Under the pieces are notes generated by a model. The model ran no database searches and had not been told where the DNA came from. It was given only the letters and a program-made list of their open reading frames with translations. Positions 1 through 10,903 of a stretch of DNA of 64,000 bases are shown one piece after another (the first letter of the stretch is position 1; the number at the start of each line of letters is the position of its first letter). The translations under genes were made by a program, and so were the position numbers. Origin of the DNA: Aradus depressus (taxonomy: Eukaryota > Arthropoda > Insecta > Hemiptera > Aradidae); the NCBI GenBank assembly GCA_963662175.1, contig OY759214.1, positions 16,182,001-16,246,000 of the forward strand. The letters are read 5' to 3'.

Positions 1-11
1 TCCTGAGACCA

Positions 12-475
12 ATGTTTTTCGATAACAAGGATGTAATTTTGGAAGAATGGGTTCCAGAAAGCACAAAAGTTAACCAGCATTATTATAAGGAAGTTTTCAT
101 AAAGCTGAGAGACAGAGTCAGGAAAAAACGGCTACAACTTTGGAAAAAAGGTTTCATTGTTCACCAGGACAATGCGCCTGCTCACACAGCACTTTCTGTG
201 AAGCAGTTTTTGGCCAAAAAAAACATTATTACATTCGAACATCCTCCATATTCGTCTCATTTAGCACCGTGCTACTGTTATCTTTTTCCAAAAATTAAAT
301 CAGTGCTTAAAGAAGTACGTTTTGAGTCACTTGATGCTGCAAAGAAGAAAACGGCAGATGTGTTGAAACAGCTGACAGAAATTGATTTTCTCAATGCCTT
401 TGACCAGTGGAAACAAGACTGCAGCGATGTATTAGTGCAAATGGGGAGCATATTGAAGGAGACAACCATTAAAAT
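12..475 (+). pseudogene. mariner transposase, C-terminal relic
   Basis: Open frame matching the C-terminal half of a mariner transposase (cut-and-paste DNA transposition at TA sites). The second catalytic Asp is in HQDNAPAH (about residues 51-58). The PPYS..LAPC block follows, but where the family has Asp-Tyr/Phe-Phe before LFP this copy reads Tyr-Cys-Tyr, so the third catalytic Asp is missing. The element is cut by the window start, so the N-terminal half cannot be judged. Similarity fades near codon 155; the remaining frame to 608 is A+T-rich flank. Inactive copy. Confidence 0.85.
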
Positions 476-608
476 AATTTTACTGTACAATACAATTATT
501 GTAATAAATATAAATAAAGTTGAGTTTATTGTACTCAAAGTTTTTCTTTTTAGATCTTCTCTCCCAATTAGTTTACACTTTCACTATTTATTCATCTTAA
601 AATTCTAG

Positions 609-871
609 ACAGTGTAGGAAACAAAACAACAGAAAAGCTAAAGAGACAATATACTTATATAAACAAAAAAATAAAACAAACTGTTAATTTCAAGACGGAT
701 ACAGATAAAAATGGAAACCATTACCTATGCCAATATCGTTAATAATATAAAATTATAAAAATAAATAAATGAAAAATAAATCGATTAAATAAAATAATAA
801 AAAAATACTTCAATATCATAATGAAGAATGATAGTCGATCTATAGTATCACATTAGTTAAAAAAAAAAAAA
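609..871. other. AT-rich stretch, nothing recognised
   Basis: Runs of A and AATAA-like words only. The end of the previous open frame (523-600) is a reverse-complement match to 2175-2255. Confidence 0.5.
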
Positions 872-881
872 ATGGTGGAAC

Positions 882-1101
882 TTTTTTTTTTTTTTTTTCT
901 TTTTTTCTTTTGGCTTTATGAACGGTGCATATTAGCCATGTCAATGTGTTATGTATAATTATTAAAGACATCCATGGCCCCGGGAGGGAGTTCTATCTAC
1001 GAAATAAAACTCACTCCCGGACGGGATTCGAACCCGCAAACCATGGTGAGACCATGCGACCAAGGCCCTACGCTCTAGCCCGCACGGCCACCATGGCTCC
1101 C
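882..1101 (-). mobile_element. SINE family B, full-length copy
   Basis: tRNA-derived SINE in reverse orientation. Read on the minus strand it starts GGGAGCCATGGTGGCC, has a class-II (Leu/Ser-like) A-box region, the B box GGTTCGAATCC, then a body with CCCGGGGCCATGGATGTC and a poly-A tail (poly-T at 882-900). The flanks are near-perfect duplications, atggtggaac at 872-881 and atggtgaaac at 1102-1111. Confidence 0.9.
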
Positions 1102-1329
1102 ATGGTGAAACTTGATAAGTACGTTAAATACCTTATGGCTAATTATATTAAATATGAATAAATGACTAATAATACACATAATAATATTTTAGCTTATACA
1201 TAGGAGACTTAATAGGACAAAATAAAGATGTTGAGAAACACAGATAAACATATATTAGTTTGGAAAATAAAGGAAATCAAAAATGAAACATGTTAATAAA
1301 ATTAAGGTAAGATATTTTATATTGTAAAG

Positions 1330-1998
1330 CATGTATGGGCAACCTTTGACATGTTGCGGGCCAAACTTTAGTGTGCAAATACGTTCGCGGGCCGCGTAGA
1401 TGGTTCAAAATAAAATAATGTTCATAAATTGTAGCGATAGATATCAGACATGAAATAATAAGACAATGTTATTATAATACAATTTATTAAAATAACAAAA
1501 TGAGATGAAAAAAAATAGGCACAATATTATAATTAAATCGTGAAATTTGGAATTATTACAAACTACGAAAGTTAAGTAGCGACACCGAAATCAATGAGAC
1601 ACTTGAGCTTGAATTTGGGAAACTAATCCATTGATGTTTGGATTAATTCCACTGATACAAAGACGTAAAGAATTGCCAAATTATCTTCAGTGAGCCTTGT
1701 ACGATGTTTTGATTTATTAACTTTCATCATTGAAAAGAACTGTTCGCATTTATAAGTACTGCCAAACGCACAAATCAATCAATCTTCTTGCGAATTTTCT
1801 AAGCTGCGGAAAATGGTCTTCTTTGAGGTATTTTTTGTAGAAATCGCACAACTCCACGTCAAACCCCATCCTACTCGATCTTCCTAATTTGGAGTGAGTG
1901 TGAGTAAGTAGTGTAATATATATTTTTTTTTTAATCGGGTTTTTCAAAATGTCTCGCGGGCCGGACCAAATCTTACAGCCGGTTGTTGCCCACATATG
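1330..1998 (-). mobile_element. hAT transposon, internally deleted, 8-bp TSD
   Basis: Bounded by the perfect 8-bp duplication TTGTAAAG (1322-1329 and 1999-2006), the hAT signature. Ends are CATGTATGGGCAAC and, on the other strand, CATATGTGGGCAAC. The minus strand over about 1580-1870 encodes a hAT C-terminal dimerisation region with frameshifts: FPQLRKFA, then CEQFFSMMK, then SKHRTRLTEDNL and a final QAQVSH stop, as in GTF2IRD2/ZBED5-type hAT proteins. The DDE core is absent, so the copy is non-autonomous. Confidence 0.92.
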
Positions 1999-2134
1999 TT
2001 GTAAAGGATTGCAGTAAATTGTATTAGCATGACTGTAATTATTTAATTGTAATTAGTTTGTTTTATTATATTATTGATGAATCCTCCAAATAGGAAGATT
2101 AATTTTTAATGTAACTAGTAACAAATGTTATTTC

Positions 2135-2260
2135 AATCATTGAAAATGGGCAATGCCCGAAACTGTTTGACTATAATACAAAAGATGAATAAATAGTGAA
2201 AGTGTAAACTAATCGGGAGAGAAGACTTAAAAAGAAAAAATTTGAGTACAATAATTTCAA
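2135..2260 (+). repeat. dispersed repeat with degenerate hammerhead-like stem
   Basis: The hairpin TGGGC-AAT-GCCCG followed by AAAC resembles stem II plus GAAA of the Penelope-type 3' motifs elsewhere in the window, but the CTGANGA box is degraded to TTGAAAA. The 80 bp after it (2175-2255) match 523-600 in reverse complement. Probably an old Penelope-like fragment. Confidence 0.4.
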
Positions 2261-2679
2261 CAAGTCTCCTTGCACAAGATATTGGAAAAGTTGAGTTATT
2301 TAAGAGACATACCTCGTATATGTTGAAAGCAGTACTCTTTATGGCGTTTTTATTTGCCAACACCCAAGCATGCCTTCGACCAACCATAATTACGGTATTT
2401 ATTTATTATTTCTAATCTTCTTTTGTCTTCCTCAGAAAAGGATTGAACAGAAATAGTTTGATCGCGATCAATTCGTGAAGAGGAAGAACATTTCCGGGGT
2501 TGTTTTGTATCTAATATACCAGAGATGGTGTCAGGAGTGGAGAGTGGAAACTAATGACCAGAATTGTAGCCATATTACTTTCATTGTGAGACACCAATCT
2601 TGCCCTTCAGTTTCCTTCAACAATATCCCGATACCTGTCTCAAGTTCCTTATCTTGGGTCCTAGTTAGTTAGTTATTAG
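2261..2679. other. no recognised feature
   Basis: Unique-looking AT-rich sequence. I see no splice-bounded exon and no repeat ends. Confidence 0.4.
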
Positions 2680-2885
2680 TTATTATGAGTCATGCCCGGG
2701 CTCTAACTATGAGGTCATATTGCCTACTGCGCTCTGGTTAACATGAGCCCGACTCTACTCTGGGAGTCCTAAAATTTGATAGCCAGGTTTATTAGGGCTT
2801 TAAAGAGTAGCTACATCGCACAGACTCGGAGTCGTTTTTTTAGCTCTCAGAAAAGATACGTAAGGGCCTCGGCCGGGTTATCGTG
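2680..2885 (-). mobile_element. SINE family A, 5'-truncated, diverged
   Basis: Reverse-oriented body of the tRNA-derived SINE: ATGAGTCATGCCCGGGC start, GAGCCCGACTCTACT and GGCCTCGGCCGGG. The tRNA-like head is missing. A run of (TTAG/TTAT) at 2665-2685 marks its 3' tail. Confidence 0.8.
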
Positions 2886-2914
2886 TTCACACACAAAAAT
2901 GAGGCAGGTTGGAT

Positions 2915-2960
2915 GACATGTTTTTGACCGATTACGTAACTATCCCTATGGGGAAGTAAA
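2915..2960 (+). repeat. family C repeat, 3' end fragment
   Basis: ACCGATTACGTAACT...GGGGAAGTAAAA matches the terminal block of family C (complete copy at 62475-63105). Confidence 0.6.
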
Positions 2961-3632
2961 ATAGCCTGCAGGTGTCGCATGGTATGGACAAAGTCTAGCT
3001 TCATAGACTAATAATTATTAATTATAATTAAAGCAGAACTGATGAGAGGGGAGCAGGAGAGGAGCAATCAAGGGAGATATTAGAGCCTATTGTGCATATT
3101 AGCATCCATGTGCCAGGCAGAACTCCACTGCTGGAGTGTACATGAGCCAGACTCAACATCAATGAAACCACCCACGTAATGAAACCGGGAGTCAAGTGGC
3201 CCTTACAACCAATAAATGGTATCCCATTGATTCACATGTTCTGGAATTTCAGGAAACTCTGATAAGTGGAAGCCAGGTCATACGCAAGAATTTGAAGGGA
3301 AATAATTGGAGCAAGCTATACTCGTCGATATTGGTGTTTCCAGGATTGTTTTTTGACTGGAAATTTTTTCTGGCTGTCCCAGTTCAGTCGTCGGTTCAGC
3401 CTGAAAGAAGAACAGCAGAACATTTGTTCCAGGGATTACCGTCCAGTACCCGATTTAAAAGGAAGGAGGACAGCCCAGACCAAGGAAAAAGTGAATAAAA
3501 TATTTTTTGTTGTATAATATCATATAAATAAATTTCTTCAATTGTCACCACCAATTTTATAAGTAGCCATAATTAGAACCTTTACTAATGGTAAATGTAT
3601 ATCTAATCTGAAGACAAAATATGAAGGTTAAT
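2961..3632. other. no recognised feature
   Basis: A 100-codon frame at 3196-3498 begins with GTG, has no recognisable domain and no splice context, so I do not call it. The rest is not repetitive within this window. Confidence 0.4.
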
Positions 3633-4245
3633 AGCTGGTAGAGTAGAGTTGTTATTAGCTGGGAGGGTGACTAACAGCTGGTAGAGTAGGGTTGCTAATA
3701 ACTGGAAGAGGAGAGTAGCTAACAGTTGGTAAAGTAGGGTTGCTAATAACTGGTATAGGAGAGTAGCTAATAGCTGGTATAGTGGAGTTGTTATTAGCTG
3801 GGAGGGTGACTAACAGCTGGTAGAGTAGGGTTACTAATAACTGGTGGAGGAGAGTAGCTAATAGGTGGTAGAGTGGAGTTTTTATTACCTGGGAGGGTGA
3901 CTAACAGCTGGTAGAGTACGGTTGCTAATAACTGGTAGAGGAGAGTAGCTAATAGGTTGTAGAGTGGAGTTGCTATTAGCTGGGAGGGTGACTAACAGCT
4001 GGTGGAGTAGGGTTGCTAATAACTGATAGAGTAGAGTAGCTAATAGCTGGTAGAGAACAGTGACTAATAGCTGATAGAGGAGCGTAGCTAATAGCTGGTA
4101 GAAAACAGTGACTAATAGCTGATACAGGAGAGTGGCTTATAGCTGGTGAAGTGGTTAATAGTCAGAGTAGAAAAGCCAATAGCTGGCAGAGTGACTAATA
4201 GCTGGTAGAGAAGAGTGGCTAATAGCTGGGAGAGTAGCTCTACCA
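3633..4245 (+). repeat. minisatellite, ~28-bp unit
   Basis: About 20 imperfect tandem units built on AGCTGGTAGAGTAG followed by GCTAATA. A variant unit with TATTAGCTGGGAGGGTGAC recurs at about 3651, 3790, 3881 and 3972, giving a 91-bp (three-unit) higher-order period after a 139-bp first interval. Stops occur in the frames I checked, so it is non-coding. Confidence 0.95.
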
Positions 4246-4937
4246 ATATTTTTCACTTGGCGGCGCAATCTACGGTGAACCATCTCTGTGTTGAAGATTT
4301 GGCCTTTCACATGTTTTTCACCTTTCAAGCCAGTTTAGAATGCGCTATGTGATCTATAGGGCTCAAAAAAATGTCTAGCTTAGTCAAGGAAAACAAAGAC
4401 ATCATAAAAAAAGATTATAAAACCTAATTTTTTTTCGAACGTTCAAAAATGTTAGAACAAATTAAAGTGGAGGGAATAAATGATTCTATTACAATTGTTT
4501 TACTTTTTTTTAAGATTACTTACATGTTACTGATACTTCATGCAATCATAAATTATAATTCCCAAGAATGATTTGTATAACTACAGTTCATTTCCTTTGA
4601 AATATAAAAAAACATTTGGGAAATCGGCTAAGGAGAAGAAAGGTATAAAATATTAAATAAATTGTAAAATTAGTTATAAAAGAGACTGCGTGACAACATT
4701 ATCACAGCCAACATGTTAATCTGTTATCCTTCGAATATTATATTCAAATAGGTTCAATATTAGATTATTTACATGTAAATTTTTCTCATTTCAAAAGTGT
4801 TGCTGTTCCGTATATTGATGGATGTCACTTGAGCTCAAATTGATGGTCATATTGTGAGGCTCAAATTGTCCTCCATTCTCCTATCACATCACAGCAAAAT
4901 CCAATAGTTTTACTCTTTGCTTCTCTTATGAAAGTTA
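4246..4937. other. AT-rich stretch, nothing recognised
   Basis: No open frame of note, no tandem structure and no repeat ends that I can see. Confidence 0.4.
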
Positions 4938-4950
4938 TAAAATACGTGGC

Positions 4951-5225
4951 GAGGTCGACGGTAGCTCAGAGGTAGCGTGCTTGTCTACTGAGTTCAAGAT
5001 CGTGGGTTCGAAACCCGGCTAAGGACCATAGGTTTTTTATCTGGGAGGAGAAAAAACCTTGAGAACGCCGTCCTTCGGATGGGACGTTAAGCAATGTACC
5101 CGAGACTGTTTGAAGACAGATACTCGTTAAAGACCGTTACCCAAGGGTTCATGTCCGCAAAAGAGCGCTCTAGTAGTGGGCGATCTGACCTCAAAGTTAA
5201 AGCCCGGGCATGAGTCACTACTAAC
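4951..5225 (+). mobile_element. SINE family A, full length
   Basis: tRNA-like head with A box TAGCTCAGAGG and B box GGTTCGAAACC, then the body (TATCTGGGAGG, CCTTCGGATGGGACGTTAAG, AAAGCCCGGGCATGAGTCA). Flanked by a 13-bp duplication, taaaatacgtggc at 4938-4950 and taaaatacgcggc at 5226-5238. Internal deletions relative to other copies. Confidence 0.9.
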
Positions 5226-5430
5226 TAAAATACGCGGCTTTTAGAGCCCTGCATTACCTGAGCTCTATTCTTATATCATTTGCTAAGTTTAAGACCTCTT
5301 CAGTCTAGTTTACACGGGTAGAGTGGCCATAATGGTAATACGGCTACTAGATCTACTAGCATCGTGTAAACGATAGGAATATTATTTAAGTAAGAGCCCC
5401 TAAAGTGCCCCAACTACTCCACTCATTTCC

Positions 5431-5480
5431 GACCAGAACCGGTTTTCAACTCAACTGCGTCATCATCTGTGGCACATCTA
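5431..5480 (-). repeat. Penelope-like 3' motif with hammerhead-like core
   Basis: Read on the minus strand: CAGATGA, a stem with loop AGTT, then GAAAACCGGTTCTGGTCGG. Same motif as 10621, 11175, 15291 and 18657. The C of CTGATGA is preserved but T is changed to A, so this copy is probably inactive. Confidence 0.6.
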
Positions 5481-5884
5481 GGACTATATATAAAATATAA
5501 ATTAGTCATTATTACTGACAAACTAAAGAAGTGATGAATGTATCTAGAAAAGAAACAGTAAACATAAGTAAGAAGCAAAGAGCCTGTTTCTTTAGTATTC
5601 AAGAAAACTAATATGAACAAGATCTTTAATTATACAGATTTTCATTAAAATAATTACCTGGCTAGCTTTAACCTTAAAAGGGAAAGTTTCAAAAGAGATT
5701 TTTTTTTTTTTGACAAGATAAACTTTTTTCACCTTTGGCATCAGAAACAGGTAAGATACCAAGAACTCCTTTTCTATCAGATCCCATGATACTACCACGA
5801 TGGTATCTTTAAGAGCAGATCTACAAAAGAACTCTAAGTTTGAAAAAAATAAAAATAATTAAATAAATATTAATTAAATAAAAA
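5481..5884. other. AT-rich stretch, nothing recognised
   Basis: Low-complexity A/T words and a poly-T run at 5700-5712. Confidence 0.4.
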
Positions 5885-5990
5885 AGTCGTCGGTGAATCA
5901 TTGGCAACCTCCCCAACTCAAATTCATTACGTTTTCACTTTCCTTCCAACTCCTATCGACCTATTGGACCGTGGCGATCTCAGTTCACCT
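5885..5990 (+). repeat. family C repeat, 5' end fragment
   Basis: Starts AAAGTCGTCGGTGAATCA and runs through the CTTTCCTTCCAA block typical of the first ~100 bp of family C. The remainder is missing. Confidence 0.7.
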
Positions 5991-6044
5991 TCAAATAATG
6001 GCGGCCATACAGTTCCTCAGTGATTTTTGTGATTGGTTACTCCA

Positions 6045-6414
6045 TCAGCCAATCCCAAAATTAATTACCCTGGTGTTGATCATAACGCACAGAATCCACC
6101 CATCCTCTTTATTGATATTTCTACATTTTTTTACTATTTCAATGTTTTCAAGGAGCAGTCTCCTTTCCCAGTTTGAGTCCACTGCCAGGATCCTCGTTTG
6201 ATCAAACGGATCTAATGTCTTGGCCATGGCTTTTTGTGTCCAGTTGTGCTTAACATTCATCAGGTGTTCTGCCAGTCGCTTAGACACCTTTCTTCCTGTT
6301 TGCCCCAGATAACTCTGACTGCAATCGCAAGGTCCAGCCAATGCTGGTCTTTTGTGGAGCCCAACATTGAAGATGGTCCTGAATTTGTGTTTTCTTAAGA
6401 TCCGCTGGAATTCT
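6045..6414 (-). pseudogene. Penelope-like element, GIY-YIG endonuclease fragment
   Basis: The minus-strand frame reads RILRKHKFRTIFN, then CDCSQSYLGQTGRK (the GIY-YIG core; the C.C before it and GQTGR are typical of PLE endonucleases), RLAEH, and a C-terminal NREDGW-like NINKEDGW. PLE reverse transcriptases end in this domain, which nicks the target. An in-frame stop lies just before EFQRIL, and the reverse transcriptase itself is absent. Confidence 0.88.
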
Positions 6415-6424
6415 TAAATCTTAT

Positions 6425-6520
6425 ATGATATATGAATATTGTCGAAAAAAGAAAAAAGAAGACACATCTGGAAAAAAATCAACATTTCAACATCCCAGAG
6501 AAGTTTATGAAAGACATAGG
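6425..6520 (+). repeat. repeat shared with the palindrome at 52.6 kb
   Basis: ATATTGTCGAAAAAAG...AAGAAGACACATCTGGA and the following CATCCCAGAGAAGTTTATGAAA match 52675-52765. Likely the end region of one Penelope-like family. Confidence 0.6.
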
Positions 6521-6845
6521 CTCCATATTTTCAATTTCACTTAATTTCTGGTACTTTTCTCGGGATATTTAAGTTAAAATATGACTTCATTATTTTGGTG
6601 GGGTTTGGTGATTAACAGAAGAACCAGTGTTGATAACTCTGTCCTCGAGGGTGGTGGGACAATCAAGTTAAAAGCATTCTAGACTCATAAATTAAGTGTT
6701 GCTGTTGAAACCCCTGCATGATAAATGGGAAAGATTAATCAATATTTTTAGAGAAGTGTTGAAAAACAGAGCAGTTTTAGAAAATGGAAAAGCGATGGAT
6801 GAAGCTCCTCACACACTGTCACAGTACGGTAGCAGCGTAGGTCCT

Positions 6846-7365
6846 TTTTTTTTTTTATTAGGTTTCAAAAGAGGGTGCGCCTTGCATTGCAGCAACATCA
6901 CCCAGTCAACGTTAGAAAAGCTCGGGGATGAAGGGGTTACTGAGGGACTGGGATTGGCCATTGGCGGAACTATTGCGCCGATCGTCCCCAGCCCATCTTA
7001 CATTGCCTGTTTCTGCTCCCGCCAGGAGCTGACGAATCGGCAGAACATCGGGTAGCCTCTTTCCGTCCCCATCTGCCGCAGTTCCAGTCCCAAATACGAT
7101 CTTGTCCCATGAATCAACTCCACCCTAGCTTGGTCGTACAGCGCACATGTTCTGCAGTTTCGATACCGCCACATGAATAGTTCGGGGTGTTCTTCCTGTG
7201 AAATAAGAACAGCATGGAGTTGAAATCACCATGACCTGATAATATTTGAGACGTCCAGTGATTAGGCTGTACCCATGTTGAGTCAAGGCGTACCCGGACG
7301 TCCGGGAAGTATGTATAGGGTGTCCGTGCAGACATAACTGAAGGTGGAACAGTGTAGCACACGGA
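6846..7365 (-). pseudogene. R1-clade LINE, 3' fragment
   Basis: Same family as the large copy at 20.3-23.3 kb: minus-strand residues YFPDVRVRLDSTWVQP, HWTSQILSGHGDFNS and a zinc-knuckle-like NYSCGGIETAEHV, then the GGGCAG/GATCAACTCCACCCTAG region. A poly-A tail appears as poly-T at 6846-6858. Frameshifts and substitutions (one knuckle Cys replaced by Tyr) show it is dead and older than the 20-kb copy. Confidence 0.88.
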
Positions 7366-7399
7366 ATAACAACACAGACAGGAGGAAAACTTGAGGAGG

Positions 7400-7780
7400 C
7401 TGTAATATAATAATAATAATATTTATTTTCGTTAAACCATAACATGGTAACAGGATGTGCCATAAGAATGTATACATTAAGATATCTAATTAGGTACATA
7501 ACTATATTATAATACTATAAATTAGATTCATGAACAGATATTAACTCTTTGAATCTGAACCTCATGGATTAGAATTAACTGCACTATTAAAAAATAAAAT
7601 GAAATGAATAAATAAATACTTGAAAAAATGAGTAAAAAAAAAATAATATTAATAATTACAGTAAATAAATGTTTTAATTGAGTAAAATTTAAGATTATAA
7701 TTTTTTTATAACTTTTCCGGAAGTGATTTTTTCTTGACGACATTTCGGGACGTTCTTATTACGCCTCTTCCTCAGGTGAA
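7400..7780 (-). mobile_element. Penelope-like 3' unit with hammerhead-like motif
   Basis: Minus strand: CTGAGGA at 7775-7769, a stem-loop, CCCGAAAT, then TTTCCGGAAG and a tail ending near GGTTTAACGAAAATAAAT. The same arrangement occurs at 35233-35585 (plus), and its tail at 30385-30600 (minus). It lies directly 5' of the R1 fragment. Confidence 0.65.
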
Positions 7781-8094
7781 ATATAGAAAAGACAAAGTAA
7801 ACAAAATAACGATATCAATTATAACAATAAATAAATAAAGGTCTAATAAAAATACATAAAAGAGAAAACAAGAAAAATAAATTAGTATATAAATAATAAA
7901 AATTTTGATTAAAACGTAGATTCGATCTTAGAGAGGATATCTATGGAGAAACTCTGCCAAAAATATTAAAATGAAAGCTATGTATGAGATAATGTTTTTG
8001 AATATGAAACACGATTTTTTTTATTATGGTTATTTTATTATTTTTGAACAATGAGAAAAAATGCCGTTTCCTAGTAGAGGGTTGATTCCACTTG

Positions 8095-8598
8095 AGGTTT
8101 TTCGTCGCTCTGGTGGATATGAGCCCGACTTTAGGTACTGTGGGAGTCCTAAATTTTGCCTACCTAGGTTTATTCACCTAGGGTAGAGGTCTTTAACGAA
8201 TACGTGACATCGCACAGGCTCGGGACAGTCGCCTAACGTCCCATCCGAAGGATGAAGTCCTCAAGGAGTTATCACCTCTTCTTCTTCTTTTCCTCTATCT
8301 ACCGTTGCCACAGTTGCCTGTCCCTGGCAAGGTTGCGCATCTCAGCCATGGTCTTGCCTCTTTCCTCTCCGATCCTCTTTATGTAGTCCAGATGCATCAG
8401 TCTGGGTCTTCCTCGTGGGCGTTTCCCTGTTGGCCTGGCCTCCATGAAATTTCGTGGTCCTTGGTCTTCATTCATTCTGATTACATGGCCAAACCAGTCG
8501 AGCTGCCTCTTCACTATGAAATGCTTCAAAGGGTATGTCACCTCCCATATAATGTAATATAAACAAGCCCGTTGCCAAGGCAACGGATTTATTAGCCA
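8095..8598 (-). mobile_element. SINE family A, split by a LINE
   Basis: Reverse SINE body at 8095-8278 (GAGCCCGACT, TTCACCTAGGGTAGAGG, CGTCCCATCCGAAGGA), then a LINE insert, then the continuation CCCATATAATGTAATATAAAC at 8544-8564. The tRNA-like head is missing. Confidence 0.75.
8279..8537 (-). pseudogene. LINE reverse-transcriptase C-terminal fragment
   Basis: Minus-strand frame with RQLDWFGHVIRMNEDQGP, TGKRPRGRPRL and RGKTMAEMRNLARDRQLW, the post-RT tail typical of RTE-like LINEs, ending in a (GAA)n tail. Flanked by the short duplication TCACCTC (8272-8278 and 8538-8544) within a SINE. Strongly 5'-truncated. Confidence 0.85.
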
Positions 8599-8599
8599 C

Positions 8600-9330
8600 G
8601 ATATATTTTTTTTATTAAACCGAATTTAGAAGACGAAATCAAAGTAAAAGAAGAAAGAAAATTAAGAAAGAAGAAAAGAAAATGGAAATCTGAAGAACAA
8701 AACAAGTTTAAGAAGAAAGGAGGAATAACTTCAAAAGGAAGAAAAGGTGGCTGTAGGCCTAACCTTACAGTTATCAACAAATATTTTAAATAATAATTAC
8801 AAGATCCACCGACTTCAAAAGGAAACTAAATTTTCAGAAGGGATTAATTTAGCACCCAGAAACAAAATGAAACAGCTAAAAGAAGAAGAATGAAGAAAAT
8901 TTCAGGAAAATATAAGCAAAATTAAGAAAAGGTCAATAATTAAAAAACGAGTCGGTAGAAAGTTGTGAAAATTTTTAGGAAAAGACAGTTAATTATTAAG
9001 AAAAGATTAAAGAAGAAAAAGAAGAGAAAAACTGCCCACATCAGAAAGAAAAGCCAGTAGTAAATTTTGAAGAAACGGTCAGTTCTAAAATACATCGAAT
9101 CAACTAGGCCGGATCCCATCTGAAATAATACAAGTGATCCGAAAGTGTATACCACAAACTTTAAACACTGTTTTCGAGAAATGAAGAAGCCAAAATTAAA
9201 AACAAAAGTTACAGAAAATTAAGATAACAATTTAGAAAAGAGAAGAAACGGAAGAAAGGAAAGAAAACACCAAAAAATATTAATATTTAGAAGTAAAACA
9301 AGAGACAACAGAAAAAAGAAACTCGAATTT
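8600..9330. other. purine-rich strand-asymmetric tract
   Basis: Over about 700 bp the plus strand is dominated by A and G (AAGAAG, GAAAGGA words) with few pyrimidines. The minus-strand frames here are Phe/Leu-rich artefacts. No repeat ends seen. Confidence 0.6.
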
Positions 9331-10075
9331 GCTACCCATAATTCCGTGGGAGGCAGTTTAGTCAGTCTGTGTTGAGTTCTGGTAGAAGTGAGACCTGTGA
9401 GAGACTAGTCTCTGTTTTTTTGTTTGAAATGAGTGAAAAGTAGTGAGTAAACAATTAAAAGTGAGTAAAAGTGACTAATGAAGAGTTAAGATGAGGTGGA
9501 GAGAGCCTGGACTCCGATTTCTTTTGTAAAATATAATTAATTAGAATTATCTGTTTCAAGTGTGACGTCACCAAGGTATGATCCATTTTTTTGTACATAT
9601 AATTTCTAAGATGGCCATTTTTAATTTCAAAATTCATAATAGTTTTATTAAAGTTATATTGTTTGTAAATATGTTTTAATTTTCTTTTAACTCCCCATAT
9701 CTCTCTCAATGAAATTCAAATCTCAAAACTCATAGGCCTTGCGAATCAACACCTTTGAGATAAGCGCCAATCGTTATCGGGACATAATATTTAATAATCT
9801 TTTATTTCAGAATCACACCGGGAGACTTTTGGATTTTTGGATTGGTGCAAGTAACGTAGTTTGAAAATTTTACAGAGTTATTTATAACATATGTTTTTCA
9901 TTTTTTAAGAGCTTCACTCAACCATACGGTAGATTATTTTATTTTTGAAATTATAGATTTAATTAACTTAAATTTTTTTATTATTCAAAATTTAATTCAT
10001 TTTTTTTTTATTTATTGTGAAAGGCGACAAGTCAATATACTTTATAAAAACCTTTCAATAAATAACCTAATAACC
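9331..10075. other. no recognised feature
   Basis: AT-rich; no domain, splice-bounded exon or repeat boundary recognised. Confidence 0.4.
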
Positions 10076-10077
10076 TC

Positions 10078-10140
10078 CGCCGGGTTTCGAACCCACGATC
10101 TTGAGCTCATTAAGCAAGGCTGCTACACAATTTAGCTGGA
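10078..10140 (-). mobile_element. SINE family A, head only
   Basis: CGCCGGGTTTCGAACCCACGATCTTGAGCTC is the reverse of the tRNA-like head (B box intact). The body is absent. The left flank has AATAACCTAATAACCTC. Confidence 0.75.
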
Positions 10141-10620
10141 AGGAACTACAGATATTATATGACAAGTAACGTTCCAGAAACTCATTGATTCCTTTTCAGT
10201 TCCTATTTTCATTCCTTTCAATGACTTCTGCTCCTTCCCTCGACAAACTTGTTCACTCATTCGAATGTGCCTCCTTTCTTCTGAATACAAAACGAGTTCT
10301 CGTCGAACCTCTGAATTATTTATTGGTACACGACTTCTACAATTGGATACAACTTAAACTCAAGTCTTTCTTTACCAGGTCAAGCAGTTTTATTCTAGGT
10401 CAAACTATTCGCAAACAAAACGAAAAAAGAAAAACTGCTAAATATAGTTTGTGAAACGTGATGGTTGAGAAGGCTGGGGGAACATTTGTCAGAGCATCTT
10501 TTAGTTTCCAGAGACAGGACTTCATATTGGCGGTCGGTCCTCAAAAAACAGGGACGTATCGTCATCCTAACCAAATCTCTCATAGAAATAAAATACGTTG
10601 TCTTCTCTCTGTTTTATTTT

Positions 10621-10670
10621 CAACCAGAATCGGTTTTCAACGCAACTGCATCATCATCAGTGGCACATCT
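10621..10670 (-). repeat. Penelope-like 3' motif with hammerhead-like core
   Basis: Minus strand: CCACTGATGATGATGC, loop AGTT, GCGTTGAAAACCGATTCTGG. The CTGATGA and GAAA boxes are both intact and bracket a stem. Confidence 0.65.
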
Positions 10671-10716
10671 ATGATTACATATAAAATAAAAACTTTCAAA
10701 CGAGATCCATGAAAAT

Positions 10717-10903
10717 ATTGTCACGTTTACACAGAGATCTCAGTATTCCCACTGTCAATGAATTAATTAAATCCCGATTCCAATCATTCCACAGAAACCT
10801 TTCTTCCCATTCAAATCTTCTCGCACAAGACCTTTCCTCTCATTCCCTTCCTGACAATCCTCCCTTAAATCTTGTCCCACAACATCCATGTTATCACAAA
10901 TAA
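10717..10903 (+). pseudogene. jockey-type LINE, ORF2 C-terminus
   Basis: Frame ending at 10903 contains HRDLSIPTVNELI, RFQSFHRNLSSHSN and NPPLNLVPQHPC, the extreme C-terminus seen after the RT in many jockey-like insect LINEs. It starts beside the Penelope motif at 10621, and the RT is not present. Confidence 0.7.

Noticed and set aside
3196..3498. 100-codon frame starting with GTG
   Set aside because: Non-ATG start, no domain, no splice context.
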